DNA of 54,013 nucleotides from Bordetella parapertussis (GCA_945885345.1 CAMCYP010000024.1:1-54013); one strand, 5' to 3'; shown: positions 16,806 to 25,668, counted from the stretch's first letter. The notes: generated from the letters alone by a model not told the origin. Program-made: numbers and translations.

Positions 16806-16817
16806 AATAAAAACAAT
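16806..16817 (+). repeat. AT-rich recurrent motif, copy in the gap
   Basis: AATAAAAACAAT, sharing its core with the patch inside the dehydratase gene and, on the other strand, with patches before the DegT gene and before recA. It is non-coding here. Confidence 0.4.
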
Positions 16818-17118
16818 GAGTTATGTGTATGCTCTGCGACAAAACTGTCGCCGGAACCCGACGTTCTGCAGAATCGCTATTCAACCCTTTGTTTTTAAAT
16901 ATTTTTTTTGTCTCCAGCCAGAGACGCTTGCCGAACAGGCCGGACCGGCTATGCCTGGTCTGCGTGCTGTCGCGTAATCGACGGCGTTGTCAGGACTTCG
17001 GCGCGCAGCGGCGGTGACATGCCGCCGGTCCGCCACACCGCGGCGCCTGTCGGCCGGAATCCAGGTACGGCTTATGCAGGTATCTGCTGCAGCAACAATG
17101 ATGAAAGCGAGGTGTGCC

Positions 17119-17298
17119 ATGAGTATGCTGCTGGTCATGCTGATGATTTATTTCGGGGTTGTGGTGCTGTGGGCTGCGCCGCGCTTGTACCGGTTATTGC
17201 GCACACGGATCCACCTGCTGCTGGGCGGCTATGCCGCGCCGGACTGTTACCATGCCCCGCGCCATGCTGATCCTTTACCTTTATCAGACCGCCAGTGA
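17119..17298 (+). CDS. 59-aa single-pass membrane protein coupled to the MFS gene
   Basis: ATG 17119 follows GCGAGGTG at suitable spacing. The product has one strong transmembrane segment (LLVMLMIYFGVVVLWAA, about residues 4-20) followed by an arginine-rich stretch (RLYRLLRTR), so the C-terminus is probably cytoplasmic. Its stop codon overlaps the GTG start of the MFS transporter as GTGA, a classical arrangement for translational coupling. I do not recognise a family. It could be a small transporter-associated subunit or a leader peptide needed to translate the MFS gene. Confidence 0.55.
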   Translation: MSMLLVMLMIYFGVVVLWAAPRLYRLLRTRIHLLLGGYAAPDCYHAPRHADPLPLSDRQ

Positions 17299-18617
17299 CC
17301 AAGAGCGGATCCCTGCGTAACAGTCTCGTACCCGGCGTACGCCGGCGCGAGGTTTGGGCGTGGGCGATGTACGACTTTGCCAACTCCGGTTACACCACGG
17401 TGGTCATCACCGCGGTGTTCAGCGCTTATTTCGTCGCGGAAGTCGCCGGCAACGCACCGTGGGCGACATTGGCGTGGACGGCCGCACTGGCAGTGTCCTA
17501 TGCGTTGATCATGCTGACGGCGCCGGTGATCGGCGCGTACGCCGATGCCCGTGCTGCAAAAAAACGTCTGCTCGCGGCAACCACGCTGGGCTGCGTGGCT
17601 TTTACCGCGGGGCTGGCGCTGGCCGGCAGCGGGGATGTGGTCATCGGTGTCGCACTGATCATCCTGTCGAATTTTTTCTTCGGCACCGGGGAAAACCTGA
17701 TTGCCGCGTTTCTGCCGGAGCTTGCCGGGGGCGAGGGCATGGGCCGGGTTTCGGGCTGGGGCTGGAGCCTCGGCTATCTGGGCGGGCTGGTTTCGCTCGG
17801 CGCCTGCCTGGTTTATGTGACCTGGGCGCAGGCACAGGGCATGCCGGCGACAGTTTTTGTGCCGGTGACCATGCTGATCACCGCGGCGATTTTTGCACTG
17901 GCTTCGCTGCCGACATTTTTGTGGCTGAAGGAGCGCGCGGTGGCGCAGCCCGGCACCGGTTTGCCGGTACGCGCGGCTTTTGCGCAATTGTGCGAAACCC
18001 TGCGCACCGCCCGCCACCATCGCGACCTGCGGCGGTTTCTGCTGAGTCTGGTGTTCTGCCAGGCCGGCATCCAGACGGTGATTGCGCTGGCGGCGATTTA
18101 CGCGCAGCAGGCGATGGGATTCACCACCCGCGACACGCTGCTGTTGATCCTCGTCGTCAATGTCACGGCAGCAGTCGGCGCATTCGGTTTCGGTTATGTG
18201 CAGGACTACCTCGGCCATGTGCGCACCATCGAGCTGACGCTGGTCGGCTGGATCATCACCGTGCTGCTGGCGTGGCGCGCCGAAGGGCCGGCGCTGTTCT
18301 GGGTCGCAGCGAATCTGGTCGGGATCTGCCTCGGTTCCAGCCAATCGGCGGGCCGCGCGCTGGTGGGCTACCTCAGCCCGCCGGGGCGGCAGGCTGAATT
18401 TTTCGGATTGTGGGGGCTGGCGGTGAAATTTTCCTCGATCCTTGGTCCGCTGACCTATGGCGTGGTGACCTGGCTTTCGGGAGGCGATCACCGGCTGGCC
18501 ATCCTGATTACCGGCATTTATTTCCTGGCCGGCATTGCCATCATCGAGGGCGTGGATGCCGCACGCGGACGTGCGGCCGCACTGGATCCGGTTGGCGCTG
18601 ACGATGCCGCCCGCTAG
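17295..18617 (+). CDS. MFS transporter, UMF1 / Atg22-like
   Basis: A 440-aa polytopic inner-membrane protein. The opening REVWAWAMYDFANSGY is the hallmark of the UMF1 (Atg22-like) branch of the major facilitator superfamily, and about 12 hydrophobic segments follow. The A-motif-like loop (DARAAKKR) lies between TM2 and TM3. Substrates of this branch are mostly unknown in bacteria; amino acid efflux is suggested by the yeast homologue. GTG 17295 is fixed by the overlap with the small membrane protein stop. The last codons overlap a predicted promoter for the next gene. Confidence 0.85.
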   Translation: MTKSGSLRNSLVPGVRRREVWAWAMYDFANSGYTTVVITAVFSAYFVAEVAGNAPWATLAWTAALAVSYALIMLTAPVIGAYADARAAKKRLLAATTLGCVAFTAGLALAGSGDVVIGVALIILSNFFFGTGENLIAAFLPELAGGEGMGRVSGWGWSLGYLGGLVSLGACLVYVTWAQAQGMPATVFVPVTMLITAAIFALASLPTFLWLKERAVAQPGTGLPVRAAFAQLCETLRTARHHRDLRRFLLSLVFCQAGIQTVIALAAIYAQQAMGFTTRDTLLLILVVNVTAAVGAFGFGYVQDYLGHVRTIELTLVGWIITVLLAWRAEGPALFWVAANLVGICLGSSQSAGRALVGYLSPPGRQAEFFGLWGLAVKFSSILGPLTYGVVTWLSGGDHRLAILITGIYFLAGIAIIEGVDAARGRAAALDPVGADDAAR

Positions 18618-18620
18618 AAT
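18592..18620 (+). promoter_or_regulatory. sigma70-type promoter for the 514-aa gene
   Basis: TTGGCG (18592-18597), a 17-bp spacer and TAGAAT (18615-18620) overlap the end of the MFS gene and point to the gene starting about 108 bases downstream. The matches are 4/6 and 5/6 at ideal spacing. Confidence 0.5.
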
Positions 18621-18727
18621 GGAATCACACAGGGAATCCATGCGGCCGGTAGCAGGGCAGGGCGCTGATCCACGCCAGCCATCCGCGACAAAAATGACAG
18701 GAACGATATGACAGCGGAGCGGCGACC

Positions 18728-20272
18728 ATGCTCGGATTTCTGACGGGCGGCAAGGTGGATCATCCGATGGCCGACATCAAAAAGGCCCGGGAGATCATTG
18801 CCGATCTGCCGACCGACCCGATGAAAGCGCTGGGCGAAATCACCCACTGGCTCGACACCCTGCGCGAAACCAAAGCCTATAAACTCGACCGCCTGTTCGA
18901 GAACATCGACCTGCTTGACGGCGCGGCAAAAAATTACCAGCGCAAACTGGCCCAGGATTATTTTGCGACCTCGCGCCAGCAGAAATTCCAGGAAAGCCGG
19001 CTGTGGACCGGCAGCTACGCGTTCTGGAAGGCCCTGAGCGACGCTTACCTGGAATGCGTGGCGCGCTTCGAGTCCGCACAGACCGGCGGCACCGTGTTCC
19101 GCAAGAACCTGCCGGTGATCGTGGCGCGTACGCTGCGTGCGCTGACGCTGCAGCTGAAATGGATACTGGTGCGTTACGGCCCGGTCGATCCACGAGTGTG
19201 GTCCGACATCGGTCGCCTCTACCAGTTTGCCGAAGCTTCGGGATTCGCCAACAATGCCATCGCGATTTACCCGGGGTCCCACGGCAGCGGTTCCGTAAGG
19301 CAGGAATTCCTCAAGGCGGTGATGCTCAGCATATCGTCGACTGACGGCCTGAGTCCCATGCGCCAGGAAATCGCCGAACGCGCGGTCGCGCATTTTTCGT
19401 CCGGCTTCCGCATTGCGCAGCAGCCGGGCGCGGGCTGCGGTTATTGTTTCGACATCGCCGGCGGCAAACCGCCGTTCCGCGTGGTCGGCGAAAAAACACT
19501 GCCGGCGACGGCGCGATTTTTTGGCGCGGGTGATGCGCTGGCGGAATTGCAGTCGGTGGAGGCGGGCATCCGCGAAACCGGGGCGATTCCTTCGAGCGTG
19601 CACCTCGGCGGCACTTATGACAACGACACGGTGCTGCCGGTGCTGCGTCACCTGATTTCGTACTGGTCAGACGACGCGCCGGCACGAGGCACCCAGCGCC
19701 GCCATACGGCGACGCGGATGACGGTGCTGCATGGCATGGCGGAAATCCTGCAGACGCTGGATCCGGCGCACAGCGATGAACTCGATTTCAGCACTGACTC
19801 CTCGGCCGAGAGCTGGATCGTCGAAAACGTCAGCGACGGCGGTTGTGGCGCGATCATCCCGGCAGCCAAAAGCGACTGGGTTCGCGTCGGTGCGCTGATC
19901 GGCGTCAAGACCGAAGTTTCGCAGCACTGGGGCATGGGCATCATCCGTCGTGTCACCCGCGACGAACACCAGCAGCGCCGCGTCGGCGTACAGGTGCTGT
20001 CGAAACTTGCGATTCCGGTGCGGGTCGGCAAATCCGGCGGCGCTTTTGCGTCGGGCCCTGTCGTGCCCACCGATTCCGCGCTGCTGCTGTCGACGACGCC
20101 GGACAAGAACGGCGAGGTCGGCGTGGTGCTGCGCGACGGCATTTTCAGTTCGCGCGACAGTCTCGACATGGTGGTCAACAACAAACCCTATCTGCTGATG
20201 CCATCGCGGCTGGTCGAAGGTGGTGAGGATTTCGACTGGGCGATGTTCAAGGTGATGGCGCGCAGCTCCTGA
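18728..20272 (+). CDS. 514-aa conserved protein with PilZ-like C-terminal domain
   Basis: A soluble protein with no signal peptide. Residues 1-330 are a mostly helical region that I cannot name. The C-terminal third contains an arginine cluster (RGTQRRHTATR), then NVSDGGCGAI, a match to the (D/N)xSxxG PilZ motif, and a beta-rich tail with WGMGIIRRV and RRVGVQVLS. A degenerate cyclic-di-GMP-binding PilZ domain is therefore likely; the gap between the Arg motif and NxSxxG (about 40 residues) is longer than usual. The nearby GGDEF protein makes a functional link attractive but unproven. ATG 18728 follows AGCGGAGCGG. Confidence 0.7.
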   Translation: MLGFLTGGKVDHPMADIKKAREIIADLPTDPMKALGEITHWLDTLRETKAYKLDRLFENIDLLDGAAKNYQRKLAQDYFATSRQQKFQESRLWTGSYAFWKALSDAYLECVARFESAQTGGTVFRKNLPVIVARTLRALTLQLKWILVRYGPVDPRVWSDIGRLYQFAEASGFANNAIAIYPGSHGSGSVRQEFLKAVMLSISSTDGLSPMRQEIAERAVAHFSSGFRIAQQPGAGCGYCFDIAGGKPPFRVVGEKTLPATARFFGAGDALAELQSVEAGIRETGAIPSSVHLGGTYDNDTVLPVLRHLISYWSDDAPARGTQRRHTATRMTVLHGMAEILQTLDPAHSDELDFSTDSSAESWIVENVSDGGCGAIIPAAKSDWVRVGALIGVKTEVSQHWGMGIIRRVTRDEHQQRRVGVQVLSKLAIPVRVGKSGGAFASGPVVPTDSALLLSTTPDKNGEVGVVLRDGIFSSRDSLDMVVNNKPYLLMPSRLVEGGEDFDWAMFKVMARSS

Positions 20273-20300
20273 CTGCGGCATGACAATCCCGGAGCGCCGC

Positions 20301-21146
20301 ATGACGGCTGCGCGAGTACTGTTGCTGACGGCACTGGCAATGGCCGCTTTCGCTGCCAATTCCCTGCTGTGCCGCGTCGCACTGCGCGACACCACCATCG
20401 ATGCTGTGACTTTCACTACGGTGCGGCTGATCGCAGGCGCAATCACGCTTTGGCTGATCGTCGTTGTGCGCAGCGGAAAACCCGCTGTGGCCGGCAGCTG
20501 GAATTCCGCGCTGGCACTTTTTGCCTATGCCATCGCATTTTCATGGGCCTATCGCAGTCTGACTGCGGCAGCGGGGGCATTGCTGCTTTTCGGTTCGGTG
20601 CAGGCAACGATGATTGCTTACGGGCTGTGGTCGGGAGAACGCCTGCGTGGCCGGCAATGGACAGGGTTGGTGCTGGCCCTTGGCGGACTGGCGGGCCTGA
20701 TGCTGCCGGGTCTGTCGGCGCCGCCGCTGACCGGCGCATTGCTGATGATCGCCGCCGGCATGGCCTGGGGCGTGTATTCGCTGCGTGGCAAGGGCACCGG
20801 CGACCCGGCGGCTGCGACGGCAGGGAATTTCCTGCGTACGGTGCCGATTACGCTGACCCTGAGCCTCACCCTGCTCGGTGATGCACACTGGGATCAGGCG
20901 GGCGTCTGCTATGCGGTGGCTTCCGGTGCTGTGGCCTCAGGCATCGGCTACGCGATCTGGTTTGCCGCCTTGCCCGGACTCAGGGCCACCAGTGCCGCGA
21001 CGGTGCAGTTGAGCGTACCGGTGATTGCCGCCATCGGCGGCATCCTGTTCCTCGGTGAAAGCCTGACGCTGCGACTGGTGCTGGCGTCGATCACGATATT
21101 GGGCGGCATCGCGCTGGTGATCACCGGGCCGCCGCGGGAAACCTGA
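20301..21146 (+). CDS. EamA/DMT-superfamily membrane transporter
   Basis: A 281-aa protein with about ten transmembrane segments arranged as two EamA repeats, typical of 10-TM metabolite exporters. The first repeat contains AANSLLCRVAL and the second ends with the conserved FLGESLTL block. Direction of transport and substrate are unknown. ATG 20301 has a GGAG ribosome site six bases upstream, so the in-frame ATG at 20280 is less likely. It lies 28 bases after the 514-aa gene and could be read through from it. Confidence 0.85.
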   Translation: MTAARVLLLTALAMAAFAANSLLCRVALRDTTIDAVTFTTVRLIAGAITLWLIVVVRSGKPAVAGSWNSALALFAYAIAFSWAYRSLTAAAGALLLFGSVQATMIAYGLWSGERLRGRQWTGLVLALGGLAGLMLPGLSAPPLTGALLMIAAGMAWGVYSLRGKGTGDPAAATAGNFLRTVPITLTLSLTLLGDAHWDQAGVCYAVASGAVASGIGYAIWFAALPGLRATSAATVQLSVPVIAAIGGILFLGESLTLRLVLASITILGGIALVITGPPRET

Positions 21147-21201
21147 AGATTGTTACCATGCGGCGGTATTCCCCGTATTCACAGTAAATGCAGGAGTTAC
21201 C

Positions 21202-21651
21202 GTGCCCGCCCAGCCGATCATCCGTTCCGCAGTGCCCGCCGATTTCAAACAATGGCTCCCGTTATGGGAGGGCTACAACAGCTTTTATGAACGCAAGGTG
21301 CCGCTGGAAGTGACGCGGATGACCTGGTCGCGTTTTTTTGACGCCTACGAACCGATGCATGCGGTTGTCGCGGAGCGCAGCGGCAAGCTGCTTGGCCTGG
21401 TGCACTACCTGTTCCATCGCAATACGGCGATGCTGGCGCCGACCTGTTACCTGCAGGATTTGTTCACGACCGCAGAGACACGCGGACAGGGCATCGGCCG
21501 GGCGTTGATCGAAGCGGTATATGACAGGGCGCAGGCCGCGGGTTCTCCGCGGGTCTACTGGATGACGCAGGAGTCCAATGTCACGGCCCGCAGGCTGTAT
21601 GACAAAGTGGCCGAGCGCTCGGGATTTATCCAGTACCGTCGGCAGTTTTGA
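21202..21651 (+). CDS. GNAT-family N-acetyltransferase
   Basis: A 149-aa single-domain acetyltransferase. The acetyl-CoA loop is visible as the R-x-x-G-x-G/A-type segment TRGQGIGRALI, preceded by the beta4 strand YLQDLFT and followed by VYWMTQESNVTARRLYDK. Family members acetylate amines of small molecules or proteins; the target is not predictable. The start is GTG 21202, fixed by CAGGAGTTACC immediately upstream. It is convergent with the CaiB-type gene, with 44 bases between them and no clear terminator. Confidence 0.87.
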   Translation: MPAQPIIRSAVPADFKQWLPLWEGYNSFYERKVPLEVTRMTWSRFFDAYEPMHAVVAERSGKLLGLVHYLFHRNTAMLAPTCYLQDLFTTAETRGQGIGRALIEAVYDRAQAAGSPRVYWMTQESNVTARRLYDKVAERSGFIQYRRQF

Positions 21652-21695
21652 ATGGCTGCGGCGAGAATTTTCCCCGAGCACGAACGTGAGCTGCT

Positions 21696-22895
21696 TCAGG
21701 CGAGTTTGGTAGCACCCGCCGCTGCAAGCCGCTGGATGCCGGCCTCGTCATAACCCGCCTCACGCAGGATTTCGGCGCTGTGTTCGCCGAGTCGCGGTGC
21801 CGGCCGGTGCGGCATCGGGTCTGAGCCTGACCAGTGGCTGGCCAGCATCATTTCACGCAGCAGGCCTTCGCTGGGGTGCTCGGATTCCTTGAAGAATCCG
21901 GTGGCCGCCAGATGCGGATCCTTCAATACGTCGCCGACGGTTTTCATCGGCGCCGACGGGATGTCGGCTTCGCGCAGCAGTTTTTCCCATTCTGCATTGC
22001 TGCGCAGTTTCAGCTGCTCGGCGGCAAAGGCGTAAACCTCGGCAATGTTGCGCGAGCGCGCTTCGTGGCTGCTGAAGCGCGGATCGGTATCGAACATCGC
22101 TTCCTGGCCGATCAGCTTGAAAAACGCGCGCCAGTGTTTGTCGTTGTAGATCAGCACGCACATGTAGCCGTCGCTGGTTTTGTACGGCGCGCGGTCCGGC
22201 GCCAGCATGCGCGCGTAACCATAGGGGCCTTCCGGCGGTTCGAAGGTGAAACCGCCCATGTGGTCAGCGAGCACCATCTGCGTGACGGTTTCGAACATCG
22301 GTACTTCGACCGACTGCCCCTTGCCAGTACGGCTGCGCGCGAACAATGCAGTGGTTATCGCGTTGACTGCCGCCAGTCCGGTGATACGGTCGGCGATGGC
22401 CAGCGGCGCATAACGCGGGCTGGACGCGCCCGCTTCATGGAACAGCGCCGGCATCGCCGACATACCCTGGATCAGGTCGTCGTAGGCGGGTTGCGCGGCA
22501 TAGGGGCCGCGCTGGCTGAAGCCGTAGGCGCCGACATAGATGATTTTCGGATTGATCGCGGCGACATCTTCATAGGACAGCTTCAGCCGTTTCATCGCCT
22601 GTGGCCGCACGTTGTAGAACAGCACGTCTGCGGTCTTGATCAGCTTTTGCAGCGCCGCCAGGCCATCGGGCTTTTTCAGGTCGAGCACGATCGAGCGCTT
22701 GTTGCGGTTGTGGTGCAGGAAAATATGGCCCATCGCCGGGTGCCGCATCGGTGCGACATGGCGCAGGATGTCGCCGTCGGGTGACTCGACCTTGACGATG
22801 TCGGCGCCGAGGTCGCCGAGCAACTGGGTTGCAAAAGGCCCCATGACAACCGAGCTCAGGTCCAGTACGCGTACGCCATCCAGTGGTTGATTCAA
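21696..22895 (-). CDS. CaiB/BaiF family (class III) CoA-transferase
   Basis: A 399-aa enzyme that moves CoA between carboxylic acids. The N-terminal block GVRVLDLSSVVMGPF, the region LGADIVKVE and the catalytic aspartate in AYDDLIQGM are all visible, and length is normal. The start codon is TTG at 22895, 9 bases after a GGAG site; the next in-frame ATG would remove the conserved N-terminus. It is divergent from the FkbM gene across about 135 bases. A catabolic role in activating an imported carboxylate would fit the many Bug receptors, but the substrate is unknown. Confidence 0.9.
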   Translation of the reverse strand: MNQPLDGVRVLDLSSVVMGPFATQLLGDLGADIVKVESPDGDILRHVAPMRHPAMGHIFLHHNRNKRSIVLDLKKPDGLAALQKLIKTADVLFYNVRPQAMKRLKLSYEDVAAINPKIIYVGAYGFSQRGPYAAQPAYDDLIQGMSAMPALFHEAGASSPRYAPLAIADRITGLAAVNAITTALFARSRTGKGQSVEVPMFETVTQMVLADHMGGFTFEPPEGPYGYARMLAPDRAPYKTSDGYMCVLIYNDKHWRAFFKLIGQEAMFDTDPRFSSHEARSRNIAEVYAFAAEQLKLRSNAEWEKLLREADIPSAPMKTVGDVLKDPHLAATGFFKESEHPSEGLLREMMLASHWSGSDPMPHRPAPRLGEHSAEILREAGYDEAGIQRLAAAGATKLA

Positions 22896-23031
22896 GTGTT
22901 TGCTCCGTGAAGAATGCCGCGGATTGTATCAAGATTGTCGTAACAGTCAGTGTGCCTTTGTGCCGCTGAGCCCGAGGCCTGCTGGTATAGAATCAGAACG
23001 AATCGAAGGCAACCCGGCTGAAAAACCGCAC

Positions 23032-23796
23032 ATGGCTCTGACACTGGAAGAATACGAGCGCCTTAACCCGCGCTGCGAGATCGAGCACGAGGGTGTAAAG
23101 ATGGTATTTGCCACGCCGGGCCAGTTGACCCGCTGGCGGGTGGAGAGCATCCATACCAAGGAGCCGTGGACGCTGGAGTGGATCGCGAGCTTCCGGCCGG
23201 GCGAGATCCTGCTCGACTGCGGTGCCAATGTCGGCATGTACACGATCTGGGCTGCCGCCACGCGCAAGGTGCGGGTTTATGCTTTCGAGCCCGAATCGCA
23301 GAATTACGCGCTGCTCAACCGTAATATCCAGAACAACCAGCTGCAGGATCTGGTGAAGGCCTACTGCATGGGTTTGTCGGACAAGGCCGGCTTGTTTGAC
23401 CTGCATATGGCTGACATGCGCGTTGGCGGTTCCTGCCATTCGGTCGATGAGGCGCTGGACTTCGAACACAAGCCGCTGAAAGCCCTGTTTGTGCAGGGCT
23501 GTGTTGCAGCGACGCTGGACGAACTGGTGGCCAGCGGTTCCGTGCCGGTGCCCAATCACATCAAGATTGATGTTGATGGTTTTGAACCCAAGGTCATCAC
23601 CGGCGCCCGTGCTACGCTGGCCAATCCTGCCGTGCGTTCAGTACTGATCGAGACCAACCTGAATCTTGAAGATCACCGCGCCATGGTGAGCGAGCTGAAT
23701 GCCATGGGGTTGATGCATGATCGTGCACAGGTAGAGCGGGCCGAACGCAAGGAAGGTACTTTCAAGGGAGTGGCAGAGCATGTTTTCCGACGCTGA
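23032..23796 (+). CDS. FkbM-family SAM-dependent methyltransferase
   Basis: A 254-aa methyltransferase. Motif I LLDCGANVGMYT binds S-adenosylmethionine, VYAFEPES is motif II and IKIDVDGFE is the FkbM signature. These enzymes typically O-methylate sugars or natural products. ATG 23032 begins a coherent N-terminus; the open frame before it is unsupported. The last 17 bases overlap the start of the 2OG-Fe(II) oxygenase, so the two are translationally coupled and probably act on the same molecule. No glycosyltransferases are adjacent. Confidence 0.88.
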   Translation: MALTLEEYERLNPRCEIEHEGVKMVFATPGQLTRWRVESIHTKEPWTLEWIASFRPGEILLDCGANVGMYTIWAAATRKVRVYAFEPESQNYALLNRNIQNNQLQDLVKAYCMGLSDKAGLFDLHMADMRVGGSCHSVDEALDFEHKPLKALFVQGCVAATLDELVASGSVPVPNHIKIDVDGFEPKVITGARATLANPAVRSVLIETNLNLEDHRAMVSELNAMGLMHDRAQVERAERKEGTFKGVAEHVFRR

Positions 23797-24553
23797 GCTG
23801 CAACTGGCGTACAAGGTGGGGAACGTGCCGTTCAGCATGTTCCCTTATCCGCATTTTTATATTCCCGACGTGTTTCCGGCGGATTTTTACCGGCAGTTGC
23901 AGCAGAACCTGCCGGATCCGCAGGCGATGATCCCGATTGAACAGGCGCGCCAGCTGAAAGGTTACAAAGAGCGCTTCGTTCTGGGGCTGGACGCCAAAAA
24001 TCTGGCGACGCTGCCAGCGGCAAAACAGGCATTCTGGTCGGAGCTGGCCGGCTGGCTGGTAGGCGCCAATTTCCGTTCGCTGGTGTTAAAAAAATTCCAG
24101 CCGTTCATCGATCAGCGTTTCGCCGGCAATAGCGGGGTGGAGTTCCACGACGAGGCCTTGCTGGTGCAGGACATCACCAACTACAAGCTGGGGCCGCATA
24201 CCGACACGCCGCGTAAAGTCGTAACCATGCTGTTCTACCTGCCGCCTGACGATTCCCAGAAACACATGGGAACCTCGCTGTACCTGCCGAGGGATTCGGG
24301 TTTTAGCTGCCCGGGCGGCCCGCATCACGACCGTGAAAAATTCGTGCGCCTGCACACCAATCCGTTTGCGCCGAATTCGATGTTTGCGTTTTTCAAGACT
24401 GACAATTCATTCCACGGTGTCGAGCCGGTGGCCGACCCGGATTGCCGCCGCTGGCTGCTGCTTTACGATATTTTTCTTCATCCGAATGCCGTTGCGCAGC
24501 CGGCCGTCGCAGCAGCGACGGATCCGCAATCGAAAGTGAAGTTCTCGTTTTAA
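23780..24553 (+). CDS. 2-oxoglutarate/Fe(II)-dependent oxygenase-like protein
   Basis: A 257-aa protein with the double-stranded beta-helix iron site: His140 and Asp142 (GPHTDTP), His212 (SFHGV) and an Arg pair at 223-224 (CRRW) positioned to hold 2-oxoglutarate. The N-terminal third (residues 15-60, PHFYIPDVFPADFY) resembles the lead-in of prolyl-hydroxylase-like members. It is presumably a hydroxylase acting with the overlapping FkbM methyltransferase, for example hydroxylation and then O-methylation of a glycan or peptide. Substrate assignment is inference. Confidence 0.8.
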   Translation: MFSDAELQLAYKVGNVPFSMFPYPHFYIPDVFPADFYRQLQQNLPDPQAMIPIEQARQLKGYKERFVLGLDAKNLATLPAAKQAFWSELAGWLVGANFRSLVLKKFQPFIDQRFAGNSGVEFHDEALLVQDITNYKLGPHTDTPRKVVTMLFYLPPDDSQKHMGTSLYLPRDSGFSCPGGPHHDREKFVRLHTNPFAPNSMFAFFKTDNSFHGVEPVADPDCRRWLLLYDIFLHPNAVAQPAVAAATDPQSKVKFSF

Positions 24554-24580
24554 CGGAGCTGCGTTTAGCCGGACTGCGGA

Positions 24581-25534
24581 TCACTCGGGGATGATATTGG
24601 CGGCCTTGGCCAGCTTCGCCCACTTCGCCAATTCGCTTTTCTGGAATTCGCCGAGCTCCTTCGGCACCATCGGCGCGACCTGGATGCCCATCACCGCGAA
24701 ACGTTCGCGGACATCGCTGCGGGCGAGAATTTTTGCCGATTCAGCGGCGAGACGGTCGACGATGGCGCCCGGCGTGCCGGCCGGCGCGAACAGCGCAAAC
24801 CATGCGATCAGCTCAAAATCCTTCACCGTTTCGGCGATGGCAGGTACCTCGGGCAGCAGCGGATCGCGTTTTTTCGACGTCACGCCCAGCGCGCGTACTT
24901 TGCCGGCTTTGATCTGCGGCGAGCCGGTGACCATGTCGGCGTAGACCATGTTGATCTGGCCGCTGATCACGTCGGCGAGCGCGGGCGGGATGCTTTTGTA
25001 CGGCACGTGGTTCAGCTCGATGCCGGCCATCTGCTGCAGCATGAACACCGGCACCAGGCTGCCGGCGCTGCCTGAGCCCGCGGTCAGTTTCCCCGGCTGC
25101 TGTTTGGCCAGCGCGATCAGTTCCTTCATTGACTTTGCCGGCAGCGACGGATTGGTCACCAGCACGAAGGCGATGGTGCCGATGCGGGCGATCGGCGCGA
25201 AGTCTTTCACCGGGTCGTAATTGATTTTTTTCATCAGGCTGGGCGCTGCGGCGCTCGGCGTGTTGGTGCTCATCAGCAGCGTGTAGCCGTCTTTCGGTGA
25301 TTTCGCCGCCAGTTCCGCGCCGATGGTGCCATTGGCGCCGGCGCGGTTGTCGATGACCATGGCCTGGCCCATGGCTTCGGCGAGGTTCTGGCCGATGGTG
25401 CGCGCGACGACGTCAGTGGCGCTGCCGGCGCCGAAGGGCACGATGATGCGTGCCGGACGGTTCGGATAATCGGCAGCACTTGCGGTCAATGCGAACGTGC
25501 CGGCGATGATGCCCAGCGTGATTGTTTTTTTCAT
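24581..25534 (-). CDS. TTT-family (Bug) periplasmic substrate-binding protein, copy 5
   Basis: A 317-aa binding protein with a signal peptide of about 20 residues ending ...LTASA|ADYPNRP, then IIVPFGAGSATDVVAR. The usual GGPTD loop reads GSATD here, so the carboxylate-binding loop differs from the other copies. The DNRAGANGTIG block and the C-terminal FAPAGTPGAIV segment are intact. ATG 25534 follows GGGAGGAGCC. It is transcribed alone; the 134-base region upstream contains a REP-like palindrome. The ligand is unknown. Confidence 0.9.
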   Translation of the reverse strand: MKKTITLGIIAGTFALTASAADYPNRPARIIVPFGAGSATDVVARTIGQNLAEAMGQAMVIDNRAGANGTIGAELAAKSPKDGYTLLMSTNTPSAAAPSLMKKINYDPVKDFAPIARIGTIAFVLVTNPSLPAKSMKELIALAKQQPGKLTAGSGSAGSLVPVFMLQQMAGIELNHVPYKSIPPALADVISGQINMVYADMVTGSPQIKAGKVRALGVTSKKRDPLLPEVPAIAETVKDFELIAWFALFAPAGTPGAIVDRLAAESAKILARSDVRERFAVMGIQVAPMVPKELGEFQKSELAKWAKLAKAANIIPE

Positions 25535-25589
25535 TTTTGGCTCCTCCCAGAGCATTGATCAACTGTTCATGGTTCGTGGCAAACCCACA

Positions 25590-25643
25590 CCGTTCGCCCT
25601 GAGCCTGTCGAAGGGCGGGCTTCGACAGGCTCAGCCCGAACGG
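25590..25643. repeat. REP-like palindrome (TTCGACAGGCTCAG type)
   Basis: Two 24-bp arms (25590-25613 and 25620-25643) are inverted copies with 22 of 24 matches, joined by 6 bases. The arm core TTCGACAGGCTCAG is a sequence I recall as a widespread dispersed repeat in proteobacterial genomes. A T-rich tail lies only on the right, so it could terminate rightward transcription, yet both flanking genes run leftward. Confidence 0.75.
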
Positions 25644-25668
25644 TTTTTATTTTTTGTGGCCGTACGAA

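Larger units (their letters stand above)
16564..17118. other. 555-base gene-poor gap
   Basis: This interval has no convincing conventional gene. It contains a leftward intrinsic terminator (16577-16601), a possible leftward 28-codon micro-ORF, two direct copies of TTTCACTGA near 16721-16741 and an AT-rich motif (16806-16817). About 300 bases follow in which I see only short random frames. The right end leads into a ribosome site for the small membrane protein at 17119. Confidence 0.6.

Noticed and set aside
17247..18641. 464-codon leftward open frame over the MFS gene
   Set aside because: Low-complexity Arg/His/Gln-rich translation with no motif, opposite a convincing 12-TM protein.
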